Source: Austropuccinia psidii
Taxonomy: Eukaryota; Basidiomycota; Pucciniomycetes; Pucciniales; Sphaerophragmiaceae
NCBI GenBank assembly: GCA_023105745.1
Contig: JALGQZ010000004.1
Span: forward strand, 66,146,612-66,210,611
Length of the DNA stretch: 64,000 bases
Direction: 5' to 3'
Below, in pieces: positions 1-11,337 of this stretch (positions are counted from its first letter, which is position 1; every line of letters begins with the position of its first letter). Both the position numbers and the translations under genes were made by a program. The notes beneath the pieces were generated by a model, which searched no databases, was not told where the DNA came from, and worked only from the letters and a program-made list of their open reading frames with translations.

Positions 1-193
1 CCAGTCCTCTGGTTTGAGGTTTCTGTTGAATTGGAGTGTGAATGGCAAGGTTGATATTATCTCCCTCATTGTTTTGCCATCCACCACTGTGTCCAAGGTG
101 TCTTCTTCCAGGTCTGCTGGTTATGGACAATTCTTCTCTGTCTTCTGGCTGGTTCCTTTGGAAGCCAAGATCTCTGAGGTATGCAGGGGACAT
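1..193 (-). CDS. Gag-pol N-terminus of B2 (partial)
   Basis: Open reading frame from an ATG at 193-191, running off the window after 64 codons. It matches the first residues of the gag-pol frame at 47003 (both begin MSPAYLRDLGFQRNQ). This part of the polyprotein is polar, rich in Gly, Ser, Arg, Asn and Gln, and probably disordered; the capsid-like region would follow outside the window. The start codon lies inside a predicted intron (241-175), so this protein could be made only from unspliced RNA. The rest of the gene cannot be judged. Confidence 0.7.
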   Translation of the reverse strand, partial: MSPAYLRDLGFQRNQPEDREELSITSRPGRRHLGHSGGWQNNEGDNINLAIHTPIQQKPQTRGL

Positions 194-541
194 ATCAGTG
201 TTTGCAAGCAGTCAAAAACTTTATGTTCTTAGGGTATTTACCTTTGACTGTGCCTTGTACAAATTTATTGTCTGCTGACTTGGGCAGTTTGCCTTTGGAA
301 GTTACAACTGGGTTAATAATTGTAATCTTTCCTGTACAAGTGGTTAAGGTTGGTTTACCTTGTATGGATGCAGAGTTTCGTGGTTTTCTACTTCTCTGAG
401 TGGCTATGGGTGTCCAATTTTTGGCTGTAATGAGACCTTCACTGTGCCTCTTTCCTTTTCCCTTGCTTCCCTCTGGTTCTGAGGGTGTCACTGGTGTGTT
501 GGCCTGTGACTGGGTCTCAAGCGGGATGTAATTTTCTTCCA
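121..541 (-). pseudogene. Spliced overlapping gene (ORFx) of B2, exons 1-2, broken
   Basis: Exon 1 runs 541-242 after an acceptor ending TTCAG and continues to a GTAAAT donor at 241; the acceptor of intron 2 ends CTCAG just above 173. The layout matches 46655-47558 in the complete B copy. Exon 1 is open. Exon 2, in the +1 frame relative to gag, has a TAA at 123-121 where the other copy has GAA, a G-to-T change. The gag frame over the same bases stays open. The function of the product is unknown. Confidence 0.6.
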
Positions 542-1129
542 CTGAATCAAGGCAGGAAAAAAGAGGGCTTATGTCAGTTAAGACTTCTCAAGGATGCTGG
601 TTTTGCACGTCTAAGATTGGCCTCTGGGATTGTATGTTACCACAATGTGCCCTGTAAAATGACAGTGTAATTGAATCAACAATTCCATGTCAGAATTACA
701 GCTTTTGGTACCCTGTCACACTGTTTGTGTGCCAGTATCCCACAGATACACTTGTGGTTTTCAAGTGTATTCTGTACAAGTGGTTTTGTTTAAGTGTTAT
801 TGAGTTAACAATACACTTAACCACGCCTCAACTGATTAATTTTCAGTCAGAGGTGGCCTTATTCAGTCAAGAATACAGGACTTATTGATGGCTTATGTGT
901 TTTTATATACAAAACACGCCAAAAATAGTTATTTTCAGTGGGTATCAACCACGTGAATGATACTCTTATAATATGAGTATATATAAAGAAAAGTATGAAG
1001 ATATGTAAAATATATATCTTAATAGAGAAATCACGCCTAAAAAAAAAACTTGTTAATAAGTCATCAAAAGAGAAAAGACTTACTTATAAGGTCCAAAAAA
1101 GGATTTAAAACACAGCCAGGCCCCCAAAA

Positions 1130-2568
1130 TGTCAGGATGAGTCTATGTTGAAGGAATAATAAGGCTATTTACAACTAAAACTATGACTGTGACATGGTAA
1201 AAATGGTTTTAAAAGATAATAAAGTTGATAATGGATGATTAAATTAAGATTTTAAGGGCTTTACTATAGAGATATAGTGGTGGTGAGCGCTGCTGAAAGC
1301 CCTGGGTGCAGCTTTATCTGTTGGGTTACAATAATAAAAGACTACAATAATTAGATTTATAATTATACCTGATTTTTAACCAAGAGTAAAACTGTTTTTG
1401 ACAGTTTACTACGTAGGTTGTTCAAGAGCAGGATGGGGAGATGATTTTGGCTGTGAAAAGCCCTCCTTTTATCCTGAAATTGGGGTGGAAAGGCTGCTAG
1501 ACCTTTCCAGGTAGAGGAAGTGAAGATTTTTCACTCTCCAGGACAGGCTTGTGGTTTGCAAACAGACTTTATACCCTGTATTGGGCTCAGATGTGGTTTT
1601 GAAACTACATCTGGGCAGTTTTCACCAATACAGGGTGAAAATTTTCATCTGGGGACCTCACAGCCTGATTCTGACGTGTATGACACGTAGAATGCTGTAC
1701 AGTAACTGTATGGGACCCCAGTATTGGCTGACATATTAGGTATTGAAGTAAAAACATGCTTCTTCATCTATTTGACACCTCATATTCATGATTATGGGAT
1801 ATTATCCCATGGTAAGGCTGTATATGACAGCAGGTGGGATTTTGACCTTAAACCAGCCATAACTCTGTCAGTTTTTGAGATATCAACCTAAAAATTGGTT
1901 CATTGGATATCCCTGTATGAGCTCTACGCAATGGTACCCAATTTGGTATGGTTATCAAGAAATATGGCAAACTTATCCCATGTACACGGTTTTTTGTACA
2001 TAGGCGTGGTTTGGGCAAAAAGCTGTATTGAGCTTGTTTGCCTCATAACTTCTGTTATAGTTGAGATATGAAGGCGTGGATGGCACCATCAGGTAGCCCT
2101 GATTGTGCCCTTTCCAAAGATACCCCACTTCAGGTATCCCACACTAAAACTGTAGAAGTTAGATGAGAGGTGAATGTTTTGTTCACCCTTATTTGGCCTG
2201 AAATTGACCATAACTCCAGTAATATTGGTGCTAGCTCAGTTTGGCTGGTACCATTGGATAGCCCTGGCTTAGAGATCCATTTTGAATACCCATTTGATGG
2301 GGTTAAGCCTCTCCTTCTAGATTTTAGATGAGAGGTGAAAATTAAGGTTTATGCTCAGCAATAACTTTGAGCAGGAGTAACTTTGTTATTTCTTGTCCTA
2401 TGGTGATGGGACTTATATTTTCAGAAAGAGGTGAGTTTCCTCTGTCTTTTGATACCTTTTGAGCTAATTTGGCTCAGCTCCATGTTTTGGTGGTATCTTG
2501 GCTATACCATTGGTTTATGGTATTTTGGCTGTCATGCTTTTGCTCTGGTTTTGAGTCACAGGCTGACA
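1130..2568 (-). repeat. 5' LTR of B2
   Basis: 1439 bp; on the minus strand it starts TGTCAGCCTGTGACTC and ends ATCCTGACA. It matches the LTRs at 44650-46081, 52883-56213 and 61454-62881. About 500 bp in the middle (roughly 1653-2160) differs from the other B LTRs, while both ends match the tandem copy at 2741-4027 without visible differences. Confidence 0.92.
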
Positions 2569-4199
2569 GCCAAAATGTGTTCTGAGGGTCTTTATGGGAT
2601 TTGGGGCCAAAAATGGCTCAGGTGGGTCCAATTGTGGTTTGGGACCCACCTGGCCTCATTGGATTAGGCCAAAAGGGGCCTGATTGGCCCACGGACCATG
2701 GGCCATAGAGGCCGTAGGAGGCCTAAATGGCCCAAAAAGGTGGTGAGCGCTGCTGAAAGCCCTGGGTGCAGCTTTATCTGTTGGGTTACAATAATAAAAG
2801 ACTACAATAATTAGATTTATAATTATACCTGATTTTTAACCAAGAGTAAAACTGTTTTTGACAGTTTACTACGTAGGTTGTTCAAGAGCAGGATGGGGAG
2901 ATGATTTTGGCTGTGAAAAGCCCTCCTTTTATCCTGAAATTGGGGTGGAAAGGCTGCTAGACCTTTCCAGGTAGAGGAAGTGAAGATTTTTCACTCTCCA
3001 GGACAGGCTTGTGGTTTGCAAACAGACTTTATACCCTGTATTGGGCTCAGATGTGGTTTTGAAACTACATCTGGGCAGTTTTCACCAATACAGGGTGAAA
3101 ATTTTCATCTGGAGACCTCACAGCCTGATTCTGACGTGTATGACGCGTAGAATGCTGTACAGAAACTGTATGGGACCCCAGTATTGACTGAAATATGAGG
3201 TATTGAAGTAAAAACATGCTTCTTTGTCTATTTGACACCTCATATTCATGGTTATGGGATATTATCCCATGGTAAGGCTGTATGTGACAGCAGGTGGGAT
3301 GTTGACCTTAGAGTGGTCATAGCTCTGTCAGTTTTTTAGATATCAAGCTCAAAATTGGTTCATTGAATAGCTCTGTATGAGCTCTACACAATGGTACCCA
3401 ACTTGACATGGTTATCATTAAATATGACAAAGTTATCCTATGTACAAGTATTTTTGTACATTGGCGTGGTCTGGGCAAAAGCTGTATTATGCTTGTTTGG
3501 CCAATAACTTCTGTTGTAGTTGAGCTATGAGGAAATGGATGGCACCATCAGATAGCCCTGATTGTGCTCTTTCCAAAAAGACCCCACTTTAAGTATCTCA
3601 CACTAAAACTGTAAAAGTTAGATGAGAGGTGAATGTTTTGTTCACCCTTATTTGGCCTGAAATTGACCATAACTCCAGTAATATTGGTGCTAGCTCAGTT
3701 TGGCTGGTACCATTGGATAGCCCTGGCTTAGAGATCCATTTTGAATACCCATTTGATGGGGTTAAGCCTCTCCTTCTAGATTTTAGATGAGAGGTGAAAA
3801 TTAAGGTTTATGCTCAGCAATAACTTTGAGCAGGAGTAACTTTGTTATTTCTTGTCCTATGGTGATGGGACTTATATTTTCAGAAAGAGGTGAGTTTCCT
3901 CTGTCTTTTGATACCTTTTGAGCTAATTTGGCTCAGCTCCATGTTTTGGTGGTATCTTGGCTATACCATTGGTTTATGGTATTTTGGCTGTCATGCTTTT
4001 GCTCTGGTTTTGAGTCACAGGCTGACAGCCAAAATGTGTTCTGAGGGTCTTTATGGGATTTGGGGCCAAAAATGGCTCAGGTGGGTCCAATTGTGGTTTG
4101 GGACCCACCTGGCCTCATTGGATTAGGCCAAAAGGGGCCTGATTGGCCCACGGACCATGGGCCATAGAGGCCGTAGGAGGCCTAAATGGCCCAAAAAGG
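1281..4199. repeat. 1.46-kb direct tandem duplication
   Basis: Bases 1281-2740 are repeated at 2741-4199 (offset 1460, falling to 1459 after a 1-bp indel). The unit is about 1.29 kb of B LTR plus 170 bp of the flanking A-type LTR. The junction shares GG with both parents. Outside a ~500-bp tract the copies look identical, including two identical 78-codon chance ORFs (2431-2667 and 3890-4126). The right copy resumes the flank past the junction, which shows the original order. Confidence 0.9.
2739..4027 (-). repeat. Truncated second copy of the B LTR
   Basis: Second half of the tandem duplication. It lacks the last ~150 bp of the LTR and ends at the same TGACA/GCCAA boundary as the first copy. 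Over its middle ~500 bp it follows the B consensus seen at 44650-46081, unlike the left copy. Confidence 0.85.
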
Positions 4200-4490
4200 C
4201 CATTTGGGCCCTAGACCCCCTAATGAAAAGGGGTGGCCCAAAAATGGTGGCTCTGGCTAGGGGGCCCAGAACCCCCTAGGAGTCAAAAGGACACCCCCAG
4301 ACCCAAAAACAAAGATAGAGGCCTGGGGGTTGGGGATATGGAAATTGGCCAGGGAGGCCAATGATGGCAGGATATGGCCTGAGGCCATAAAAGGCCAGGG
4401 GAAGGCTCTATGGTCAATTGGCCCCAGCTTGGTTCCAGGCTGGATTGCCGCAACACCCATGAAGGAGGTTCATTACTCGTGGTTGTGACA
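4028..4490 (-). repeat. A-family LTR fragment (target of B2)
   Basis: Matches the first ~460 bp of the A-type LTR (compare 8160-8718), including the GGCC-rich hairpin near 4178-4210, and ends GTGGTTGTGACA like every A LTR. The 170 bp at 2569-2738 is the duplicated piece of the same flank. The bases after it (CTACCCCTG) read as a polypurine tract on the minus strand, so this may be the 3' LTR of a lost A element rather than a solo LTR. Confidence 0.8.
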
Positions 4491-5119
4491 CTACCCCTGA
4501 TGGCAGGGATAAATTTTTCTTTCATGGTGATAGGGTTTTATACCCAAAAATGTCTATTTATCATTTTATTGGACGGCTTAAGAATTTCAAAGTACCAATA
4601 TACATTTCTACAATTTTTGTCAAGAGTTTAAATTGTTAATTTTAACCTTAAATTCTTGCAAGCTTACAAAAATTTAGTTAAAATTAAGGTGTGGTGTATA
4701 TTCACTGAATTGGCTGAGAATTTTCCATACAGTCTGTAAATCCTGTTTGAGCTCAATTTAAATTGGTTTAAAGCCATTGTATGGTTTTAAAAAATAAAAG
4801 GGCAAAAGTCACACAAGAAGGTGGAACAAAGGGAAAAAGCCAAATAGAGCCAGGGTTCCCAGCTTTTGAGATCTCCAATGAATTAATTAAGATTATTCTC
4901 CTCTTATGGAGGATCTTCAACCTGATTTATACTTTAAGATTAGACTTTGATTGAATATTAAATTTTGAACTGGTTTATCCCCAATTTGGACAGGAATCAC
5001 AAGCTTCCAAAGGGTAACTCCCCATATAGAGACTTTTAATCAAGTTTATAGGAAATTTAAAATCTGAAATAAGCTTGAAATTTATCTTTATAAGTGTTAA
5101 AACCATATCAAAAGCTAAG
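4491..5119. other. AT-rich stretch without genes; possible old LTR remnant
   Basis: No convincing coding sequence. A short match near 4840-4860 (AGCCAGGGTTCCCAGC) resembles a segment of the E LTRs (54118-54135), so this may be a much decayed E-type LTR. The similarity is judged by eye and is weak elsewhere. Confidence 0.3.
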
Positions 5120-7025
5120 GTTTGGTGTGTATTTCTATTTTACATGGAAAAATAGCAATAAAACACCAAAGCCTTTTCAAAATCATATTTGGGTGGCACT
5201 TTTGGATTGACATCATCAACAGAGAGAAAACTGCTAACCCGGAATTTAAATATATACTTGTTATTCTGATTCCACATAGGCTCCACCAGCTTCTTGGTTT
5301 CAGAAAGAAATTTTGATATTTGGATCAATGATAAAGTTTCTTTGACTGAGCTTGTACACCAGTCACCGGAACATTCCATTAGGCCTCTAACCCCTGCTTC
5401 ACAGAAAGAACCCAAGATGCAATAGAAAATCTGGTTTATCCCAATATTTTTATGATATGTAAGAAGGTCTTTGATAGCTTCCTTGTGTACTACCTGACTG
5501 GAGCGCTTTCCTTTTTTATTTTTTACTTCAATTTTGATATGTGCTCAAACTATGTTTCAAGTAATCATAAGGTGAATGAATGTGTCCATAAGTTCCTACA
5601 AATGCCTGAGGGGTCTGCTATTTGAGATCAGTTCCTCTTGGGTCATTCTTCCTATGCGATCCTCTGATTTACTGAGGCAAGAGGCCAGGAATTTTACTGC
5701 TGCTCTCTCAAGGGCTAATGGGTCATTTGTATTTCTCTGTGGAAAAATATACTGCTTTGGTGCAATCACATCATGTGAAACCATGCCAATAGCTTCAAAA
5801 ATGACATTAACCCAGAAGTTCTTGATGCTTGGTGTTGGAAAAAGCAGATTTTGGAGCATTTTAAAAAATGGATAGTCTTGTTTTGAAATATGGTTTGATG
5901 GTTTGCTCATATATTTGATTAACTGTAAGTTCCAAGCACCTTCATTGAAAAATGCCTCACTGAAATCTTCCAAAAAAAATAAACCTTAAAAAGGGTATTA
6001 TATCTGTCTTTTTATTGATATTAGGTATAGAACTTACCATATCTTCCAGCCACATATATCTATACAGACATTCTAATATCACGGCTTCTTATCACGTTAA
6101 TACCAACTGGAAAAAACAATACATCTGCATCTTCATGCAAGCTGGCATTCTGATTTCTGTAAAGTATGTTAACACTTGAAAGTGCCGCTTGCCACTGATC
6201 TCTAGTTATTACAGAATGCATATCCAAGATAGCTTGAAATTCTTGAGCATTCATGAGAAAAATCCCTTTGGTAATCTGTTTTAAAGTTGATGGAATAGGA
6301 TACAGTGGACTGATGGTTGAATTATTCTTCTCTTCCTCATTAGCATTCACATAAATTTCTCGACTTTGATCCACATACCTGACCAGTTGCAATTTGTGAG
6401 CTGTTTCAGTTGACATAATTAATGGTGTTTTTTAAAGGAAAAATTGGTCTTCTGATTAGTGGGTGAACTGTTTACTTCATCATGGGTATTGATGGCTTCT
6501 ACATTAACAACTTCTTCATTTATACATTGAAAATAGTTACTTCCTGTAAACATATGTCTCTTTTTCATGACTTTATTTCTGGTAGGAAATCTGGATCTCT
6601 TTCCCAACACATCTTTAGGTTCTCCGATCATTACCCTTGACTACTTCGGAAAATATTCTTCATCACTAAAACCTAAAATCAAATAGTATGTAAGTAAATA
6701 TTGAAAACTTGACAAAATGGAAAAAAAATATGGTTCGAATCCATTTTAAGCTGATCCATTGCTTCTCCAATCTTTTTGTGAATGTATTCAGGAATTCTGC
6801 TATTCCTCCTTACACCTTCAAGCCTAGGGATAACCTTTGTAATATTTCACACAAAATAATATTTGCTATTTAATTCAGTCTCACCACTAAACAATAATTC
6901 TTCATTTTTTTTATTCTTGAATTGACTAATCATCAACTTCAGCTTTGGCTTGCTGTTCTTCCTCATAATTTTTGAGATTTGGTGAACCTGGATCAATAAT
7001 TTCTTTGAAGAGAAAGAAAACAATA
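5120..7025 (-). pseudogene. Decayed multi-exon gene of unknown function, 3' part
   Basis: A chain of minus-strand coding stretches with ordinary protein composition: about 7002-6930, 6900-6730, 6675-6421, 6416-6060, 5973-5580 and 5415-5140. They follow one another with plausible short introns (for example GTAAGT after ~6035) but are broken by in-frame stops and by a frameshift in an A-run near 6435 that separates two otherwise continuous ORFs. The 118-codon piece (6416-6060, starting MSTETAHKLQLVRYVDQ) and the 125-codon piece (5973-5596) are the best preserved. I do not recognise the family. The 5' part lies at 16980-17770, beyond the A1 insertion. It could be a rust-specific gene or a captured transposon gene. 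Confidence 0.5.
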
Positions 7026-7031
7026 ATATTA

Positions 7032-8718
7032 TGTCACAGGGGCTCTTGGAAGAAGAGGGCCTGGCACTCAGGAATCAAGAACTCACTTGGAGGGCTCCAA
7101 AGATAAAAGAATAATAAGAATGAATTTTCTCTAAGAAAGAATATGGGAGAAAACAAGTATGCCAAAAGATGAAGCCAATGGCCAAAGATAATAAAGAAGC
7201 CAAAGCCAAGAAGCCAACCAGGTGAATCCTCAATTCACTGTTTCAACCTGCCAGAAAAGGAAATGGAATTAGTATAAGGATATGACCACCAATATCCACT
7301 GGACAGGCAAGGAAATAAAAGAAAAGGGTGCTGAATGACTGACTTAAGATTATCAGTATTAACTTTAATAAGGTAAAATAAAATAAGGATAAAAATAAAT
7401 CCACTATATTAATTAACTGGGGAAAAAGTCCCCAGTTGCTGAAAGGTGGCCAGTATATGTGAAAAGCTGAAAGATTGATCCTGGAGTTGGATCACCGGCT
7501 GTATTGTCCGAATTGGGCCAATACAGTTCTGGCCATCTTGAATTTGAAACTGTGTGATTGAATTCCCACAGTGGAATATGAATTGGCCCAATTGGGCCAA
7601 GTACGTACAGGTTGATTGATTACCGCCTGTATGAACCAATTGAGTTGTCCAAGAAGTATTGAAATACTTGATGCCTTGACAACTGATTGAAAAGATGTAA
7701 TACCTTTTGAGAATTGCCCTTAGAATAACTCTGAATGAAATTTCCAACCCAACTCCTGCTGAGCCAGGTGATTGGAGTCCTTGAATGGTCTTCTGATTGC
7801 CGCCATGGATTACCAAACTGATGAGTCCAAAGGTTCTCCTTCGAAATGGGCGTTGGATCTTGGTACCTTGAGTTAAGAAGGTTGATTTGGGTCCTGAAAA
7901 CGTCACCATTGAATTGCTGAGCAAAAATGGTGCATAATGGTATATAACACCATATATGCACCACTCCTGCAACCTTGAGTATGAGGTGCATGGAGGAATG
8001 AAGCAATCCTCCCTTAAGTTGAGGGAAATGCTTGTTGAGATGATTTGGTGGCCTCTGGTGGTTGCCAGAGGTCATGACGGTGAAGTTGGTCCATGGTGGT
8101 CCATGGCCAAAAATGGGTCCTACGGGATTTATGGCCAAAAATGGATCCAAGGGACTGGTGGCCAAAAATGGCTCAGGTGGGCCCAATTGTGGTTTGGGAC
8201 CCACCTGGCCTTGGGGGCTAGGTGGCTGCCCCCTTTGGCCTCATTGGATTAGGCCAAAAGGGGCCTAATCCGCCTACGGACCGCGGACCGTGGACCGCGT
8301 ATTACGGCCCACGGACCGTAGAAGCCGTGGGGGGCCTAAATGGCCCAAAAAGGCCATTTAGGCCAAAACCCCCATAATGAAAGGGGTGGCCAGGAAACCA
8401 ATGAAGGTGGCCATGGGGCCTGGAAGCTCCTAGAAGACAAAGGGACCCCTCAGGCCCAAAAACAGTGATGGAGGCCTGGGGGTTGGTGAGGTGGAAATTG
8501 GCCAAGAGGACCAATGACGCAGGATATGGCCTGAGGCCATAAAAGATGATGGAGGCCATACGTGGCCAATGGAATGGGTTATGGCGTAAGAGCCATGGAA
8601 CACCCAAAAGGGGTCAATTGGCCATAAATGATGTGACATGGCCAATTGGCCCCAGCTTGGCTCCAGGTTGGATTGCCGCCGCCATCAAGGAGGAGGGTCA
8701 AAATACGTGGTTGTGACA
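7032..8718 (-). repeat. 3' LTR of A1
   Basis: 1687 bp; minus-strand start TGTCACAACCACG, end CCCCTGTGACA. Contains the GGCC hairpin (8333-8364), a cluster of CGGACCG motifs near 8270-8330, and a hairpin plus PBS-complementary segment at 7405-7436. Compared with the 5' LTR it carries a ~20-bp duplication around GGTGGCCA and lacks a ~17-bp segment present at 16418-16435. Confidence 0.95.
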
Positions 8719-9522
8719 GTACCCCCCTACCTTGAATGGTGAGCTCCTGAGCACCAAGGTAAGGTAGAGGCCTGTTGAGGCTAATGAGACGGATTTGACG
8801 TAAGGATTCCAGAGGTATTGAATCTTGAAAAGAAGAATTGAACTGATAAGCTTGTTGGCATATGAATTGAGGTTGACTTGATCTTCTCTTGACATTTGGC
8901 TTTGACAAAGTTGAAGACATGATTTGACATAAAGATTTTGGCGTTAAAGAGTTATAAGAAAAGAAATTTTAAAAGAATATAAAGAGTAAAAGAGAAAAGG
9001 AAACAGATATAAAGAGAGAAACAGAAAAAAAAATAAAGAAAATGAAATTTGAGGAGGAATCCAATCTTCATCACAGATTACGACAATTGATTTTGAAAGT
9101 GACCAAGGACCTGGATAAACGAATTTGATGCCAGGTGCTCACAGAGTGGCCAAGGTGATGTTTTGACAGATTGTAGACCCCTCAGGGAAGTGCACACCAG
9201 GAGAGGAACTTACTTTTAGTAGTTGCCACTCCCGCCAGTGCCATAAATAAGAAAGATCTTGATAAATGAATGTGTTGAAAGAATAAAGTCTTGGGAGGGA
9301 GAATAAAAAAGGAATGGCCCATTTGCCCAAGTGTAAATGGCCATAAATTTGGAATTCGGATGTTGAAAGCCGGGCCAAGAAGTCTGTGTCCAAATTGAAA
9401 AGTGCTCACAGAGTGGCCAAGGTGATGCTTACAACAAAGAAGAGTAGAATACCCCTAAAGGTGCATACCAGGAGTGGGACTTACTTTTGGTAATTCCTCT
9501 CCCCACCAAGCACCATAAAAAT
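8719..9522 (-). other. A1 3' untranslated region and polypurine tract
   Basis: Between the pol stop and the 3' LTR. On the minus strand the last bases before the LTR are GGTAGGGGGGTAC, the expected polypurine tract for plus-strand priming; A2 has the same tract just before 56672. Two similar segments (around 9190-9240 and 9465-9500) both contain the CCAGGAGNGGNACTTACTTTT motif, a short internal repeat. No other gene is seen. Confidence 0.75.
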
Positions 9523-11235
9523 TCAAGCCATTAAAGAATTGGGTCCTGGCTTGTCAGGATATAACGAATGAAAATCTTTGACAAGTTCAGGATAATTCTT
9601 GAGGTTTTCAGCTGGTTCCCATGTGGATCCTTCTGAATCTTGACTGAAACCTTTCCATTCCACCAGATACCATAATTTTCTTCTCTTGAGCTTTGAATCC
9701 AGTACTTGAGAGACTTCCCATTCCTCTTCTTCTTCAATAATGATTGGCGGAGGAGGCTCTTGATGCCGATTTGGGATTGTTGATGTCTTGACTGGTTCCA
9801 AGAGTGAGATATGGAAGACTGGGTGGATGGATTTCCATTGAGATGGAAGCTTGAGGTGGTAAGCATGAGTACTGACTTTCTTCAAGATTGGAAAGGGACC
9901 CAACCATCTTTCAGACAGTTTCTTGGTGGGTCTAGTTGATTTGATATTCTTGGAAGAAAGCCATACCATGTCACCAGGATTGAAAACAGGTGGACTTGCT
10001 CTACTTTTATCTGCATACCTCTTAAACCGGTTTATGGAAGCTTCCAGTTCTCTCTTGACATCTTGCTGTACTGATTGGATTTTTGTTGATAACATTCCAG
10101 CAGGAGTATCTTGAGTGATGTGAACTGAATCAAATTGAGGATCTCTTCCATAAACAGTGAAAAACGGTGATTGCTTGGTTGAAGAGTGGTCAGAGTTATT
10201 GTAGGCAAATTCAGCCAGAGGGAGCCAGGTGTTCCAATCATCTTGATGATAACCGACATACATCCGAAGATACTGTTCTAGTATCTGATTGACCCTCTCT
10301 GTCTGTCCATCAGTTTCTGGATGGTAAGCAGTTGACAAGTCTCTTGAAATCTTGAGCTGCTGACAAAGATTGGTCCAGAAGGAAGAAACAAAAAGGGGAC
10401 CTCTATCACTGACAATGCTTGAAGGAAGGCCATTCTTTGAGAAGATATTCTTGATGAATAAATGGGCCAAATCCAAAGAAGTTTTTGAAGACATTGTTGG
10501 AATAAAAACCACCATTTTTGAGAATCTGTCCACTATGACAAGAATTGAGTCAAAAGAATTGGACAGGGGCAGTTGAGTGATGAAATCCATTGAGAGACAA
10601 ATCCAAGGACCATTTGGAATTGGAAGTGGTTTGAGGAGTCCAAACTTCTTATGGTGGATATTCTTGTTTCTTGAACACTGTTGACAGGATGATACATAAT
10701 CCTTAATGAATTGAGTCATGCCGGACCAGTGGAAATCCCGCTTGACAAGTTTGAGAGTCTTCTCTTGGCCAGGGTGTCCAGCTAGAGGAGAGTCATGACG
10801 CTTTTGAAGAATGCTGAGTTGGATTGTGGGGTCATTTGGGACCACCACCCGATCTTTGAAGAGGAGAAGTTGGGAAGAGGAGTCAAGAGAGTAATCCTGA
10901 ATGGATTTACCTTTACCCAAATCTTGAAGGATACTTCTGTACTGAGGGTCTTGCCATAATTTCTTCTGAATTGAATCAATCAAATTTGAAAAAGAATCCA
11001 CCTTGACTGCAAAAAACTTTGAGGGTTGAACTTCATCTTGCTTAATGAGTTGTTGAAAATTCATTGGATTCTTGCTGATGAAATCCTCCCCCCTCTCCGG
11101 ATAGACGTCGTCCCGACGTGATAAGGCATCTGGAAGAGTTGCTAGGCGGCCAGGGCGGTAAGTGATTGAAAAATGAAATTCAGATAAGAATTCAGCCCAG
11201 CGGGCTTGACGGCGAGTGAGTACTTTTGAGGACAT
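9523..11235 (-). pseudogene. A1 pol C-terminal part: RNase H end, integrase, chromodomain
   Basis: 570 codons in the same frame as 11338-13224, separated by one nonsense codon. It begins in the RNase H tail and then carries the integrase: zinc-binding His147, His154, Cys184 and Cys187; catalytic Asp217 (LSMDFITQL), Asp277 (VSDRGPLF) and Glu313 (TERVNQIL); a GPF module at 446-448; and a chromodomain at about 506-560 (EWEVSQVLDSK then YLVEWKGF and STWEP). Integrase inserts the cDNA; in chromoviruses the chromodomain is thought to guide it to marked chromatin. No further break is visible, but the part is not expressed as a fusion because of the upstream stop. Confidence 0.92.
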
Positions 11236-11337
11236 GAAGTATTGAAGGGAACTGTGATCGGTGAGAACTTCAAAAGGAGAGGACAGAGAAAGAAGAAAAG
11301 CCCTCCAGCGCTTGAGAGCCCAGACTATACCAAGGAG

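Larger units (their letters stand above)
1..2568 (-). mobile_element. B-family Ty3/gypsy element, 5' part (copy B2), cut by window edge
   Basis: Minus-strand copy of the element found complete at 44650-56213. Reading leftward it has a 5' LTR (1130-2568), a putative primer-binding segment (about 1110-1129), a spliced-gene leader and the first 64 codons of gag-pol, then leaves the window at base 1. Exon 1 of the overlapping gene has exactly the same length (300 nt) as in the complete copy. It lies in an A-type LTR; the bases after the LTR end are GCCAA, but the other flank is outside the window, so no target duplication can be checked. Confidence 0.9.

Noticed and set aside
2431..4126. Two identical 78-codon ORFs (2431-2667, 3890-4126)
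   Set aside because: They are antisense chance frames in LTR sequence; identity is explained by the tandem duplication.
7409..8204. Long minus-strand ORFs of 187 and 194 codons, repeated near 15676-16417
   Set aside because: They lie wholly inside the A1 LTRs, overlap each other in two frames and have no protein features; the LTR pair explains the repetition.
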